DNA of 64,000 nucleotides from assembly GCA_029582165.1 (NCBI GenBank), contig CM055893.1:25705179-25769178 (forward strand). Direction: 5' to 3'. Position 1 is the stretch's first letter. Each line of letters begins with the position of its first letter. This document shows, piece after piece, positions 44,762-56,092 of the stretch. Source of the DNA: Portulaca oleracea (Eukaryota > Streptophyta > Magnoliopsida > Caryophyllales > Portulacaceae). The notes under the pieces were generated by a model, which worked only from the letters and a program-made list of their open reading frames with translations, did not search any database and was not told the origin of the DNA. The translations under genes were made by a program, and so were the position numbers.

Positions 44762-46454
44762 CCTTCGATAACAAAGGGTTACAACAATGTTAGCCACATA
44801 CAAAAGTGCAAAAGACTCAAAAAGGATGGAGTTAGTTTGTACGAACCATCATTGACTCAAAAAGGAAACAAAGAAACACGAAATGTAGACTCCTAAGACA
44901 AAAATGTAACCAAGAGGTATGCTAAGACAATATGTACATCCTAGCAAACCAAACAAACCAAACTCAAAATCAACACTACATAAAATTACTACAATGGTGA
45001 AGAACCAACTATATACAAATCACCACCATGACTAAACTAAGCTAAAACTAAGTAAGAAACAAGTTAACTATACACAATGACTAAATTACTACCACCAAAG
45101 ACTCAATTTATATACAATCAACCCAACAAACTCACTAAAATTTGAGACACATCACATCAAATTCACAATCAAACCCAAAGCATTCAAATTAGTCTCCAAT
45201 CAATTCAACCAAAACTAAGTTGAACAATTCACACCAAAATAGCAATAGGGTTCGAATTAACCTTAGTAATTGAATTGGGTATCAACCAAATCAAATCAAA
45301 CCAATTAAGCACAAGAAACCCTAGATTCAAAAACCAACACAAAGTATCTCAAAAATCAGCAAATTAAACCAAGGAAAACTAAAAAGGAACAAGAATCATA
45401 CCTTTTTACAAGAGAAATTAAGAATAAAGGTGAGAGTGTGGAGTGTTTAGGGTTTGGGCAAGTGAAGGGCTGTGCTGGGCGCGAGGTGGGTGTTGTGCGT
45501 GCGCTGGGCGAACGAGTGTGTGGAGGCGAACGAGTGTGTGGTGCTGTGGCGAGGGAAGTGGGCTGGAGCTGTGCGAACGAGGGCGTGGATGAGGCGAGCG
45601 ATGGGCGGCTGGGCGCTGTGTGAAGTGTGGACGCGTGCGTTGGTGTACGAGGGATGTGGCGAGTGTGGTTGGGCGAGCGAACGAAGGCGAGCAAGAGGAA
45701 GGGCTGGCGAGAGGGACGAGAGAACGGAGAAGAGGAAGAAAGGCACGGACCGAAACAAAAGGAAAGCAAACAGTCCCCTTTTTTTTTTAGGATTTTCGAT
45801 GGAGGCACGGACCGTGCCACCCTAGGCACGGACCGTGCCTCACCTACCTGATCAATTTTTGGGCTGCTGGAGGGGCGCACGACTCGTGCCCATGTAGGCA
45901 CTATCCGTGTCCCTTGCCCTTCACCTTGTAGGTCTTGAGATCGAACCCCACAACCTCCCAACTCTCAATTATGCATTTGTTTCTTGAATTTCTCTCATTC
46001 TTTTACAATCCATCCTTCTCCACACAAATTCTTTTCACTCATTAATTTTTTCAACTCTCTCACTTTTATTTTTCCACTCACTCTCAATCTCTTTTTTTCT
46101 CTTTTTGTTTTTTGTTTTGTTTTTTTCTCTCTCTCTCTCTCTTTTTTTTCTTCTTTTCATTTCCCTAAAACTAATACCTCAAAAAGAAAAATAAAATAGA
46201 AACCCTAGAAAAATCCTAGAAAAATAAAATAAAAAGAGAGAAATGTCTAATAACCCTAGAAAAATCAAAATAATATTAAAGAAAAATCCTAAAAGTTCTA
46301 GAAAAATAGGGTAAAATCTAGTAAAATCAAAATAAAAAGAAGAAAATGAGGAACAAATTTTAGAAAATCCTAAAAAATGAAAATAAAATCTAAAAAGCTT
46401 GGGTTGCCTCCCAAGAAGCGCTTATTTAACGTCCTAAGCTTGACCAAGTACCTC
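44762..46454 (-). other. Leader between pol and third ORF of A2
   Basis: In element sense: A/G-rich stretch (46200-45990), short tag CCTACAAGGTGAAGGGCAAG, palindrome cluster (45911-45804), a GC-rich segment (45760-45430) with a duplicated GCGAACGAGTGTGTGG (45510-45545), then AAAAAG-GTATG (45402-45398), a good plant splice donor. AG at 44764-44763, immediately before GATGG, could be the acceptor. The 201-codon frame 45356-45961 is compositionally biased and differs from A1, so it is not called. Confidence 0.7.
45804..45911 (-). repeat. Palindrome cluster upstream of the third ORF, A2
   Basis: GGCACGGACCGTGCC twice (a near-perfect 15-bp palindrome), then GCACGACTCGTGCC and GCACTATCCGTGTCC. Matches the LTR motif although the surrounding sequence does not. 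Confidence 0.85.
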
Positions 46455-49400
46455 TCAAACCGCACCGGGAGCGGTGAGGTTGAAATGTTGGCGATCTTCA
46501 AGAGCTTGACCAACCAAGTAGGGCTTAAGTCTATGCCCATTGACCGTGAATGGCTCGGAATTGTCCCGACAAATCTCAATCGCACCATGGGGGAAAACCT
46601 TCAAAACCCGGAAAGGACCCGACCATCGGGACTTAAGCTTGCCCGAAAAGAATTTCAACCTTGAGTTGAACAACAACACTTGGTCTCCTTCTTTAAATCT
46701 CTTCTTGAAAATATGCTTGTCATGCCATCTCTTAGTCCTTTCCTTGTACAACTTGGCACTATCATAAGCCTCCAACCTCAATTCATCAAGTTCTTGAAGT
46801 TGCAACATCCTCTTTTCTCCAACCTTTGCAAGATCGAAGTTAAGAGTTTGAACGGCCCAAAAAGCTTTGTGCTCCAACTCAACCGGCAAATGACATGCTT
46901 TTCCATAAACTAACCGGTACGGAGTGGTTCCCAACAGAGTCTTGTATGCGGTCCGGTAGGCCCACAATGCATCATCTAGCTTAAGAGACCAATCCTTCCG
47001 TGAACGGTTGACCGTCTTCTCCAAAATGCTCTTGATTTCCCGATTAGAAAGCTCCACTTGGCCATTAGTTTGGGGATGATATGGTGTAGCAACTCGATGT
47101 GTCACCCCATACTTGGCTAGAAGAGCATCGAGAGGCCGATTGCAAAAATGAGTGTCATTGTCACTCAATAAGGCCCTTGGAGTTCCAAATCTTGCAAAGA
47201 TCTTCTTGAGGAACTTAATCACCACCTTGGAATCATTGGTGGGTGTTGCAATTGCCTCAACCCACTTCGAAACATAATCGACCGCCACCAAGATGTAGAG
47301 GTTGTTGTGAGAAGGAGGGAAGGGACCCATGAAGTCTATCCCCCACACATAAAAGAGTTCCACCTCTAAAATGTAATGTTGGGGCATCTCATTCCTCTTG
47401 GAAATACTCCCGGTTCTTTGGCACTTGTCACATGAGAGCACAAAACTTCTCACATCCTTGGAGAGTGTAGGCCAATAGAACCCGACTTGGAGCACCTTCG
47501 CAACGGTCTTGTCGGTGCTAAAATGACCACCACAAGTAGTGGCATGACAATGGTTGAGCACACTTTGTATTTCATCTTCCGGCAAGCATCTTCTATACAC
47601 TCCATCCCCACAAAGCTTATAAAGTAGAGGCTCCTCCCAAACATATCTCCTCAACTCGGAAAGAAATCTCTTCTTTTGTTGCCATGACATCTCCGGGGGA
47701 AGTACACCACTAACGATGAAGTTCACTATATCCGCATACCAAGGGGTGACTTGATGAGCAAGAACAAAGAGTTGTTCATGTGGGAAGGAATCATCAATGG
47801 GAATATCGTCATCACTTTGAGCCTCAAGTTGCAATCTCGAAAGATGATCGGCCACCACATTTTGCAATCCCGGTTTGTCTCAGATTTCGAGGTCAAACTC
47901 TTGGAGTAAGAGGACCCATCGAATGAGGCGAGGCTTAGAGTCCGCCATAGTCAAGAGGTTCCGTAGAGCAGCATGATCCGTGAAGACAATCACCTTGGAA
48001 TTGATCAAATAGGAGCAGAATTTGTCCAAAGCGAAGACAACCGTTAAGAACTCTTTTTCGGTGGTGGCATAATTAACTTGAGCTCCATCCAACGTCTTGC
48101 TTGCATAGTAAATCACATAGGGCTTGTTGTCCTTCTTTTGCCCCAAAACAGCCCCCACCGCATGATCGCTTGCGTCGCGCATCACTTCAAAGGGCAAATC
48201 CCAATCCGGTGCTTGTACGATGGGAGCGGTGACCAAAGCTTCCTTCAACTTGAGAAAAGCACTCAAATACTCTTCATTAAAGTTAAAAGGCACATCTTTG
48301 ATGAGAAATTGGCTGAGAGGTTTTGCAATCTTTGAAAAATCTTTTATGAACCGCCGGTAAAAACCAACATGTCCAAGAAAACTCCTCACACCCTTTACAG
48401 AATTTGGTGGCGGTAATTTTCAATCACCTCCACCTTTGATCTATCAACTTCAATGCCCTTAGATGAAACAACATGCCCAAGAACTACCCCCTCTTGCACC
48501 ATAAAATGGCACTTTTTCCAATTCAAGACCAAGTTAACTTCTTCACATCGATTTAGCACCGTTTTCAAATTATTTAAACAATGTTCAAATGAGGTGCCAT
48601 AAACTGAAAAATCATCCATAAAAACCTCCATTATGTCCTCAATAAATTGGGAGAATATAGCCATCATGCATCTTTGAAAAGTAGCGGGTGCATTACATAA
48701 CCCGAATGGCATTCTCCGACATGCAAAAGTCCCATAAGGACAAGTAAAAGTGGTTTTCTCTTGGTCTTTTGGGTGAATTGTGATTTGGAAAAAACCCGGA
48801 ATAGCCATCTAGATAGCAAAAATGGGAATTCTTGGCAAGTCTCTCTAGCATTTGGTCTACAAAAGGAAGGGGAAAGTGGTCTTTCCGGGTGGCTTTGTTC
48901 AATTTCCTATAGTCAATGCACATTCGCCAACCCGTTACCGTTCTAGTGGGGATCAATTCATTTTTATCATTTTTCACAACAGTCATTCCCCCCTTTTTAG
49001 GCACAACATGGACCGGGCTTACCCACTCACTATCAGAGATAGGGTAGATAATACCGGCCTTCAACAGTTTCAAAACCTCTTTTTGCACGACTTCTTTCAT
49101 GGTGGGGTTAAGCCTCCTTTGATGCTCAATGGATGGCTTATGATTTTCCTCCATGAGGATGCGATGCATGCAAAACGAAGGGTGAATTCCCTTTAGGTCA
49201 TCAAGAGTGTATCCTATAGCATTGCGATGCAATCTTAAACTTCCAACAAAGCAGAATTTTCAGATTTGTTTAAGTTTGCATTCACAATGACAGGATATGT
49301 AGAATTAGGACCTAGAAACTCATACCGCAAAGAAGATGGAAGAGGCTTCAATTCCACTTCCGGGGCCTTTTTCATAGCTTGTGTAGGCTCTTCTTCCTCC

Positions 49401-51895
49401 TCCAACTTCTCAATCTTGGCAAACCCAGGTGGAAATGGTGGGGATGCTTCCATCAACTCAGCACAAATTGCAACCTCGGGGTTGTCATCCTGCAAATAGT
49501 CAAAAAACAGCAAACATAGCTCAAGTGGATCATCACTTGGCCAATGGTTAGTCTCATGTTCCCTAACTATTCCCTCAATCGAATCAATGAAGTTACAATC
49601 ATCGGAAATAGAAGGAAATTTGGAAGCTCTATTCACATTAAACTCAATCTTATCACTTCGCACATCAAAAGTCATCTTGCCATTTTACACATCAACACAA
49701 CACCCCGAAGTGGCCAAGAAAGGTCTTCCAAGAATGATTGGGGTGCGCAAATCCTCATGCATATCAAGTATCACAAAGTCAACAGGCACAAAGATTTCAC
49801 CCACCTTGATAGGGACATCCTCAAGTATATCCAAGGGGTATTTCACAGAACGTTCAGCAAGTTGTAGGGACATGGTAGTGGGTTTCAGCTCACCCATACC
49901 AAGTTTTTGAGACAAAGAAAGGGGCATCAAGTTCACACTTGACCCCAAATCAAACAAAGCACGATCAATGAAAATGTTCCCTACAACACATGGAATGGTG
50001 AAGCTACCGGGATCCTTAAGCTTAGGAGGAAGCTTGTTTTGGATCGCAGCTTCTGATAGTCGATCAAAGCCATGGTTTCATGCTCTTCTAGCTTTCTCTT
50101 GTTGCTTAAAATTTCTTTCAAAAATTTAGCATAGGCATGCATTTGAGACAAGGCCTCGGTGAATGGTATGCTAATCTCGAGCTTCTTGATGACCTCCAAG
50201 AACTTCCCAAATTGTTTGTCAAGCTTATCCCTAACCAATCTTTGAGGGAAAGGCACGAGCGGAGTAAAAATCCTTTGGGGAGTTTTCGGTGGGTCATTAA
50301 GAGGCTCTCTCTCTTTTTGCACATCAACATCAATCACAGAATCTTTGGAGGGCGGAGACACCTCCTCATCAACCACAACATTCTCAGCATCAATCACATC
50401 ATTTTCAACATCTTTAGGCACATCAATCACCACATGCTCAATCCTAGGATCTTTAGGTCCCTCCAATTGTGTCCCACTCCTTAAGGTTATGGCTTGGCAG
50501 TGATCCTTAGGGTTAGGTTCAGGCTTTCCGGGAAGCATTCCCGGAGGGGTAGTGGAGGTACTAGCTTGAATGGCAATTTGATTCTCAAGCATTTGAGTGT
50601 GGGTGCTCATAAGGTCAACTTTAGTAGCTAGGGCCTTAATCACCTCATCTTGTCTTTGTTGATGCTCAAGTTGCCGTTGTTGGTGTTGTTGTTGAGACAA
50701 CATCAAAGCTTGTATCATGGACTCTAGGTTAGGCTTTTGGGGAGCTTGTGGTGGAGGTGGTTGGGGTTGTCTTTGTCCTCGGGGTTGACCCGTTTGGTTA
50801 TTATTCCGGTAAGAAAAGTTCGGGTAGAACCTAAAACCGGGATTGTAAGTATTGGAAAAAGGGTCAAAGTTTTGCCTATGAGAAGGGTTACCAACATAGT
50901 TAACCACTTCGGTTGATTCATTGCTAACCAACCCACTAGGACAGTTCAAGGTCTCATGCTCATACGATTGACACGATGCACACGGTTGGGGAGGGGGAGC
51001 ATTCACATTCAACAAATCCATCTTCTTAGTCATGGCATCCAACTTAGCATTCAACATAGAAATAGCATCAACTTCATACTTACCTCCCGTTCTCTTGGAA
51101 CGGGGCTTTGACCACTGGTAGCTATTGATCGCCATCTCCTCAATCAAAGTTTAGAGTTCCGCCACAGTCTTGGACATGATGTTGCCTCCCGCCGCCGCCA
51201 AGATGTTGGCCCTCAAGTTGCCATCCACCCCGTTGTAGAAGGCTTGTATCGGGACCCATGGTTCTAAACCATGGTGGGGGCATTGACGCAAGAGGTCCTT
51301 GAACCTCACCCATGCTTCATAGAGGGACTCATCCGGCTCTTGGACAAATGTTGAAATTTGATTCCGGAGGCTCGTCAACTTGCTAGGAGGAAAGTACTTC
51401 GCCAAGAACAAGCTAGCAAGTTGGTCAAAAGTAGTGATGGCAGAGCTTGATGGAAGAGCATCCAACCACTCCCAAGCCTTCCCTTCAAGTGAGAAGGGAA
51501 ACAAACGCATCTTGATTGTATCGGGCGTTGCACCATTTGCCTTAAAGGTCTCACATGCTTGGTTGAATAGGCGAAGGTGCCGGTTGGGATCTTCATTGGG
51601 GAGGCCATGGAATGGGTTGGCCTTCACCAAATTGATGAGTGAACTCCTCAGCTCGAAATCGTCAGAGGCCACTCTTGGAGGATTAATGGCGGAGGGTTGA
51701 TTTGTGAAATTCGGCATCACATAGGAGCCAAGCGTGATTCTAGGCTCTCCACCGCCGCCTCCACCGGACATGGTGTTCTTTTTTGGAGTTCTCTTCTTGT
51801 CTTCTCCGGGAGTGCTCTAACTTTTGCTTCTTTCGCCGGGAGCGAAAGGTTCTTTCGATTTCAGGATCAAGCTCAAAGAGTGGAGCCTTTTGCAT
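46455..51895 (-). pseudogene. Gag-pol polyprotein of element A2, inactivated
   Basis: Starts at ATG 51895 (MQKAPLFELDPEI), with a frameshift near 51780 before MSGGGGGG. Gag has the capsid domain and a TAA at 51153-51151, where A1 has Gln. The zinc knuckle CASCQSYEHETLNC is intact. Protease FDLGSSVNLMPL follows a frameshift near 50040. TAA at 49685-49683; frameshift near 49233. RT has FMDDFSVYG (MDD at 48619-48611), with frameshifts near 48795 and 48393. RNase H has RDASDHAVG and FTDHAAL; TGA at 47882-47880 replaces an Arg codon of A1. Integrase (47867-46455) keeps IDFMGPF, LLSDN and the Glu at 47054-47052 and reads through to the end. At least three stops and five frameshifts make it non-functional as a polyprotein. 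Confidence 0.95.
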
Positions 51896-52011
51896 GCACG
51901 TAGAGTAAACTTGGCAAGACAAAAATCAAAACACCAAGGAAAAGCAAAACAGAAAATAAATGACTTAGGCAACCTTAGGGTATTTGTTCAGTGGCTGGCT
52001 AGGGACAAAGT

Positions 52012-52028
52012 CCCCGGCAACGGCGCCA
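52012..52028 (-). other. Primer-binding site of A2 (tRNA-Asp)
   Basis: Minus strand TGGCGCCGTTGCCGGGG, an exact 17-nt complement of the plant tRNA-Asp 3' end, 6 nt inside the 5' LTR. Confidence 0.95.
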
Positions 52029-52034
52029 AAAACT

Positions 52035-53470
52035 TGATAAGCCGCAAGTGCACGGGTGAAATTGTAGCATAAATCAAGGTCGTTCCCACAGGGACTTTTC
52101 CTTTCAACGCACTGAACTAGCCTCCTAATTGATCGCTAAGTCGATCCGGTTTTTGTTTTGAATCAACTAAATCTAACTCTAATCACAATCAAGGTCTAAG
52201 CAAACGAATATTCACAAAACTTTTCGAATTTAATCAAGGGAAACAGGCGTTCAGGGGATGAAACCTAAGTCAAATAACGAATCAATGATGTGGATTGAAC
52301 TTTCATTTCATTAATTTGCACAATCAAGGTTCGATAATAGCATAAAACACTTATGATGAGATTTTGTCACTAGAGCGAATTGCAAGACTAACCAAGCACC
52401 TACTTCGTCGTTATTTTTATTTAGTCAAGGTTAAAGATCAAATTATCTCAAGAACCCTAATTAAAACTTCTATGTCTAGATAATTTTAACTAGTTTAATC
52501 TAGGTTTTCTGTAGTCAAACTTCTCCTTTCGGTACTTCATTCAACAACCTATTACCATGCAATTGGTGATCAAGCAAAAGCTATAACAATTCAATTCAAA
52601 GACCAAATAGATTGAAACAAACTAAATTCATAATAATTCAATCCAACAAAGTCAATTCATCAAGCAACTTCAAAGGTTCATCCCCTAAACTAAAAGAACT
52701 ACTCACAATTCATGTTTAAAACTACAAAGCAATTGAAATCTAGTCTAGAAAGCATATGAAAATCTATGAGAGATTGAGAAATAAACCCAAGTGAAGAACA
52801 AACTTGCTAGGAATCAACAATGGAGGACTTTTGCTCCTCCACTTCAAAGTATGTTCGAGTTGCTCTTCAATCTTCAATCTTCTCTCAATCTTCAATGATG
52901 GAATGGAATATGGATGATGAATGATATGATTAGGGCATGAAATGGATGATGGTGGATGATTGATTCCCTTCTACTCGGCCGAAAATCAGCATAATATAGG
53001 CAAATATCACTTCAAAACCGCCGAAAATGAAAAGACAGGAGAGACACGGACCGTGCCAGGGTAAGCACGGACCATGCCCCATGTGACACGGACCGTGCTC
53101 CCTGTGACACGGACCGTGTCAGCTCACTGCTCATACTATCTCACTCTCTGGCCATAGACACGACCCGTGCTCTTCCTAGGGGCACCCGTGTCACTGCTTT
53201 TTCGGGCCTAGGAGTACTTTGGGCCATTGTTTGGGCCTTGGGTGGTCCAACATCTCACTTCTTCGTCCTTTAAGTTCATAACTTGGATCTACACTTGCTT
53301 TTTGGGCTCGGTTTACATCGATTCTTCACAAATTCCCTACAAAACTCACCAAACTCCAAACCAAGCGTAATATGGGAAATTCGGGTATAAAATATACATA
53401 ATCAAATCAAATATTCCCCAAATTCTCATCAAAACAACCAAGTTCTCATATATAGAAGAAGCACTTATCA
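52035..53470 (-). repeat. Element A2 5' LTR, 1436 bp
   Basis: Plus strand starts TGATAAGCCGCAAGTGCACG and ends GAAGCACTTATCA. Followed by the target duplication TCCTC. A palindrome cluster lies at 53043-53197, with one unit changed to CACGGACCATG. Confidence 0.95.
53043..53197 (-). repeat. Palindrome cluster in A2 5' LTR
   Basis: CACGGACCGTG, CACGGACCATG, CACGGACCGTG, CACGGACCGTG, CACGACCCGTG. Same order as in the 3' LTR. Confidence 0.85.
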
Positions 53471-53491
53471 TCCTCCTAGAGGAGGACGGGG

Positions 53492-54913
53492 TTAGAGGGG
53501 AAAGAAGGATGGGTAGTAGGGATTTACAGAGTCAGGAGGTGTTGGGATATGGCCCTCAATAGTGTAGTGGTGAAAACCCCAATCTCGCATGAAGTGGTTT
53601 TTTTGGCGGAGGTACTCTTAATGACGCTGTAGGTGTCGTTAGATGTTCACAATCTCCTTTTGTTGATCCTCGAGCAACTTTACTTGGGAACGGAGGAGTT
53701 TGTTCTGCTCACGAATCTCAACACTCAAACTTTTGATTAAAGAAATAACGCAGTGCAGATTACCATGCTGTGCTGAGCTCCCTCGCATCTCTTCATGATC
53801 TCTCTCCTCAAACTCTTCTAACAAACTAGAAATAGGGATAGGTGCACCGCCTATTTTACTCGGCCAACCATAAAATTGTCCTCATGACCAATTTTTAGTA
53901 TTTGCAATATCGAGCCACTCCTCAACATGAGTGGGGTCGAGAGGAATGCGGGTTCTCTTATCGTCATAACCATGATGGTAAATGGTGCGTGATTAGCGCT
54001 CAGAAATCATCTCCATTTGGATCAACAATCCCCTATGAATGGGGATAGGGACATAGCGTGGCTTCCACTTCCGAAGGTAGGCACTAAACCCTTGTTTCCG
54101 GAGGAAATGACATATAACATGACCCATTCCCAAGTTGGTGAAGTTGTCAGTCCTACTCATCTCCCATAACCAATGCAGAATGCACGAGCCTAAGTTCACT
54201 CGGCGCCCCTTCAAAGTATTGTAAATTATGAAAAGATCTTCCTTACGGACACTCGATCGTTCCTCATCTCGCCCAAATACTTAATTAGCAATTACCAAAT
54301 GGAATAACTGGACAGCAGGATTACCGAAATCTCGTGCTCGAGATTCTTCAGGGCAATAGAATTTCACCTGGCCTTCTTTTGAGTCAACAGGTGCTCTTCT
54401 CCAACAAGTCAAACTCTTCCACGCTTCTTGTTCGTTTAAATCCTCACTCTCCAAGAAGTATACCCCATCCTCTGGCAGTTCCAAAGCTTTGCAAAACTCT
54501 TGAACAGAACAATCTATCTCCCTATCATCCACTCTATAGTTGAAAATTGCCTCAAGATACCCATCGATAAAGACTTCAATTGAACTCATGAACTCAAGCA
54601 TGGGCTGGTCTACAATTGGTTACTTGATGTTGAGAAGTGTTTTCCAACCAAGTACATGAGTAAGAATGTCAAAACTAGACCGACAATAAAGAGTATTGAT
54701 TGTCTCATCAATGCAAATCTCTGAAGCGTAGATTTTCTGCTCTTGGAGTTCATCATAGCGAGTCTTATGTGGTTCTCCACGAAAAGTAACCTTAGCACAA
54801 AGGCAACTCTTGATGAATGCAGCTGGTTGGGTCCTTCTCAGTTCGAGAGAAGATGACAAATGGGGTGTTGATGGAGAAGGCTTATTAGGTCGACCCCTTT
54901 TTGGTTTTACCAT
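53492..54913 (-). pseudogene. Third ORF of family B, left copy, frameshifted
   Basis: Starts at ATG 54913 with MVKPKRGRPNKPSPS; KRGRP is an AT-hook-like core for minor-groove binding. Later blocks: LEFMSSIEVFIDGYLEAIF, then LPEDGVYFLESEDLNEQEAW, then CILHWLWEMSRTDNFTNLGM, then a coiled-coil-like segment KSLSVEIREQNKLLRSQVKL near the end. Frameshifts and stops separate the blocks (near 54600, 54280, 53990, 53880). The natural stop is at 53494-53492; element A2 lies 22 bp further on. It is the positional counterpart of the A2 third ORF but very divergent in sequence. No signal peptide or membrane helix. Confidence 0.8.
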
Positions 54914-54933
54914 TCTAGTGTACAACACTCAAG

Positions 54934-55020
54934 AACCGGGAACTCATGGCAATGTGTCAAAACGGATTTCACCTCGCTCTCGTGTAAACATCTTTTGTAC
55001 ATTGTCATTAGTTCCCGGTT
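54934..55020. repeat. Inverted-repeat junction between opposing family B halves
   Basis: AACCGGGAACTCATGGCAATG (54934-54954) and its inverted copy (55000-55020) match at 19 of 21 positions, with a 45-nt spacer. This is where the minus-strand half-element meets plus-strand integrase sequence. Confidence 0.75.
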
Positions 55021-56092
55021 GGAGGTCATGGTGGGTCGCAAAAGACGGCAGCGAGGGTCTTACAAGCCGGCTATTGGTGGCCGACACTCTTTCGTGATGC
55101 TCATCTTCACGTCAAGCAATGCGATAAATGCCAAAGGTCTGGAAATATTTCCCGGAAGAATGAAGCATCGTTGAATTTCATCCTAGAGGTAGAGGTTTTG
55201 ATGTATGGGGGTTGGACTTCATGGGTCCCTTTCCGTCATCAAGAGGTTTCCAATATATCTTAGTGGCGGTGGACTACGTTTCGAAATGGGTTGAGGCCAT
55301 TCCTTGTGCAAAGTGCGATGGCAAATCTGTATCAAGATATTTAAAGAAGATCGTATTCCCAAGATTTGGCATTCCAAGGGTTATTATAAGCAACAACGGA
55401 TCCTATTTTATCGAGAAAAAGTTTGAGTCTCTCCTAGCGAAGTATGGTATCATAAGCGGGGACTAGCCTATCACCCCCAAACGCAAGGGCAAGTAGAGAT
55501 TTCAGACAGTGCCATTAAGGATATTTTGGAGAAAACGGTTGGCTCTTCACGAAAAGATTGGGCAGAGAATTTAGACGATGTCTTGTGGGCATACCGCACC
55601 GTCTTCAAAACGCCGATTGGGACTACCCCGTACCGTCTAGTTTACGGGAAAACATGCCACTTTTCCGTAGAACTCGAGCATAAGACGATGTGGGCGATCA
55701 AGAAATTGAATTACGATCTCAAGGCGGCCGGGGCGAGTCGTCTATTTCAATTGAAGGAGCTTGAGGAGCTGCGACGACATGCTTATGAAAATAATAGGAT
55801 CTACAAAGAGCGAACGAAAGCATGGCACGATAAGAGATTGAACTGTCTCGAGTTCAAAGTGGATGATAGAGTCCATATCTTTAATTGGGGGCTCAAGCTA
55901 TTTTCTGGTAAGTTGAGATCAAGGTGGTCCGGACCCTTTGAAATAGTAAGGATCCTTTCCGCCGGTGTTGTCGAACTTAAGAATGAAAAGGGGGAATGTT
56001 TCAAGGTCAACTCATCAAAGATCAAGCCATACACCATGGGAGAGGAATATGCGGGGACGGTTGTGGTGTTCCTCGCAAACCTTGAAAGGTGA
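55005..56092 (+). pseudogene. Family B integrase (pol 3' end), broken
   Basis: Begins inside the integrase zinc finger (GHGGSQKTAARVLQAGYWWP, then [15 protein letters not shown]). Core motifs: [20 protein letters not shown]; then IISNNGSYF at about 55383-55410, where the second catalytic Asp is replaced by Asn (AAC, 55392-55394). After a frameshift at about 55463, [14 protein letters not shown] retains the catalytic Glu. The frame 55526-56092 is the C-terminal part with [20 protein letters not shown] and a GPFEIVRI segment. Gag, protease, RT and RNase H are missing upstream because the copy starts at the inverted junction. Confidence 0.9.

Larger units (their letters stand above)
40132..53470 (-). 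mobile_element. Element A2: complete Athila-like Ty3/gypsy retrotransposon, 13.3 kb
   Basis: Both LTRs are present (40132-41571 and 52035-53470), with a perfect target duplication TCCTC at 40127-40131 and 53471-53475. Minus-strand order: LTR, PBS, gag-pol (51895-46455), leader, intact third ORF (44761-43493), non-coding tail, PPT, LTR. By eye the two LTRs differ at roughly twenty positions, some small indels clustered at 52349-52512. It is inserted in the left family B half-element. Gag-pol is broken, so it would have needed proteins from another copy, or decayed after insertion. Confidence 0.95.
36148..54937 (-). mobile_element. Family B left half-element (Athila-like), split by element A2
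   Basis: Reading the minus strand from 54937: third ORF (54913-53492), element A2 (53470-40132) inserted just past the ORF stop, the non-coding tail (40131-37867) and the 3' LTR (37866-36148). Gag-pol is absent; at 54937 the sequence flips to plus-strand family B pol. The arm of about 5.4 kb (without A2) is an inverted repeat of 57105-62368. Confidence 0.85.
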
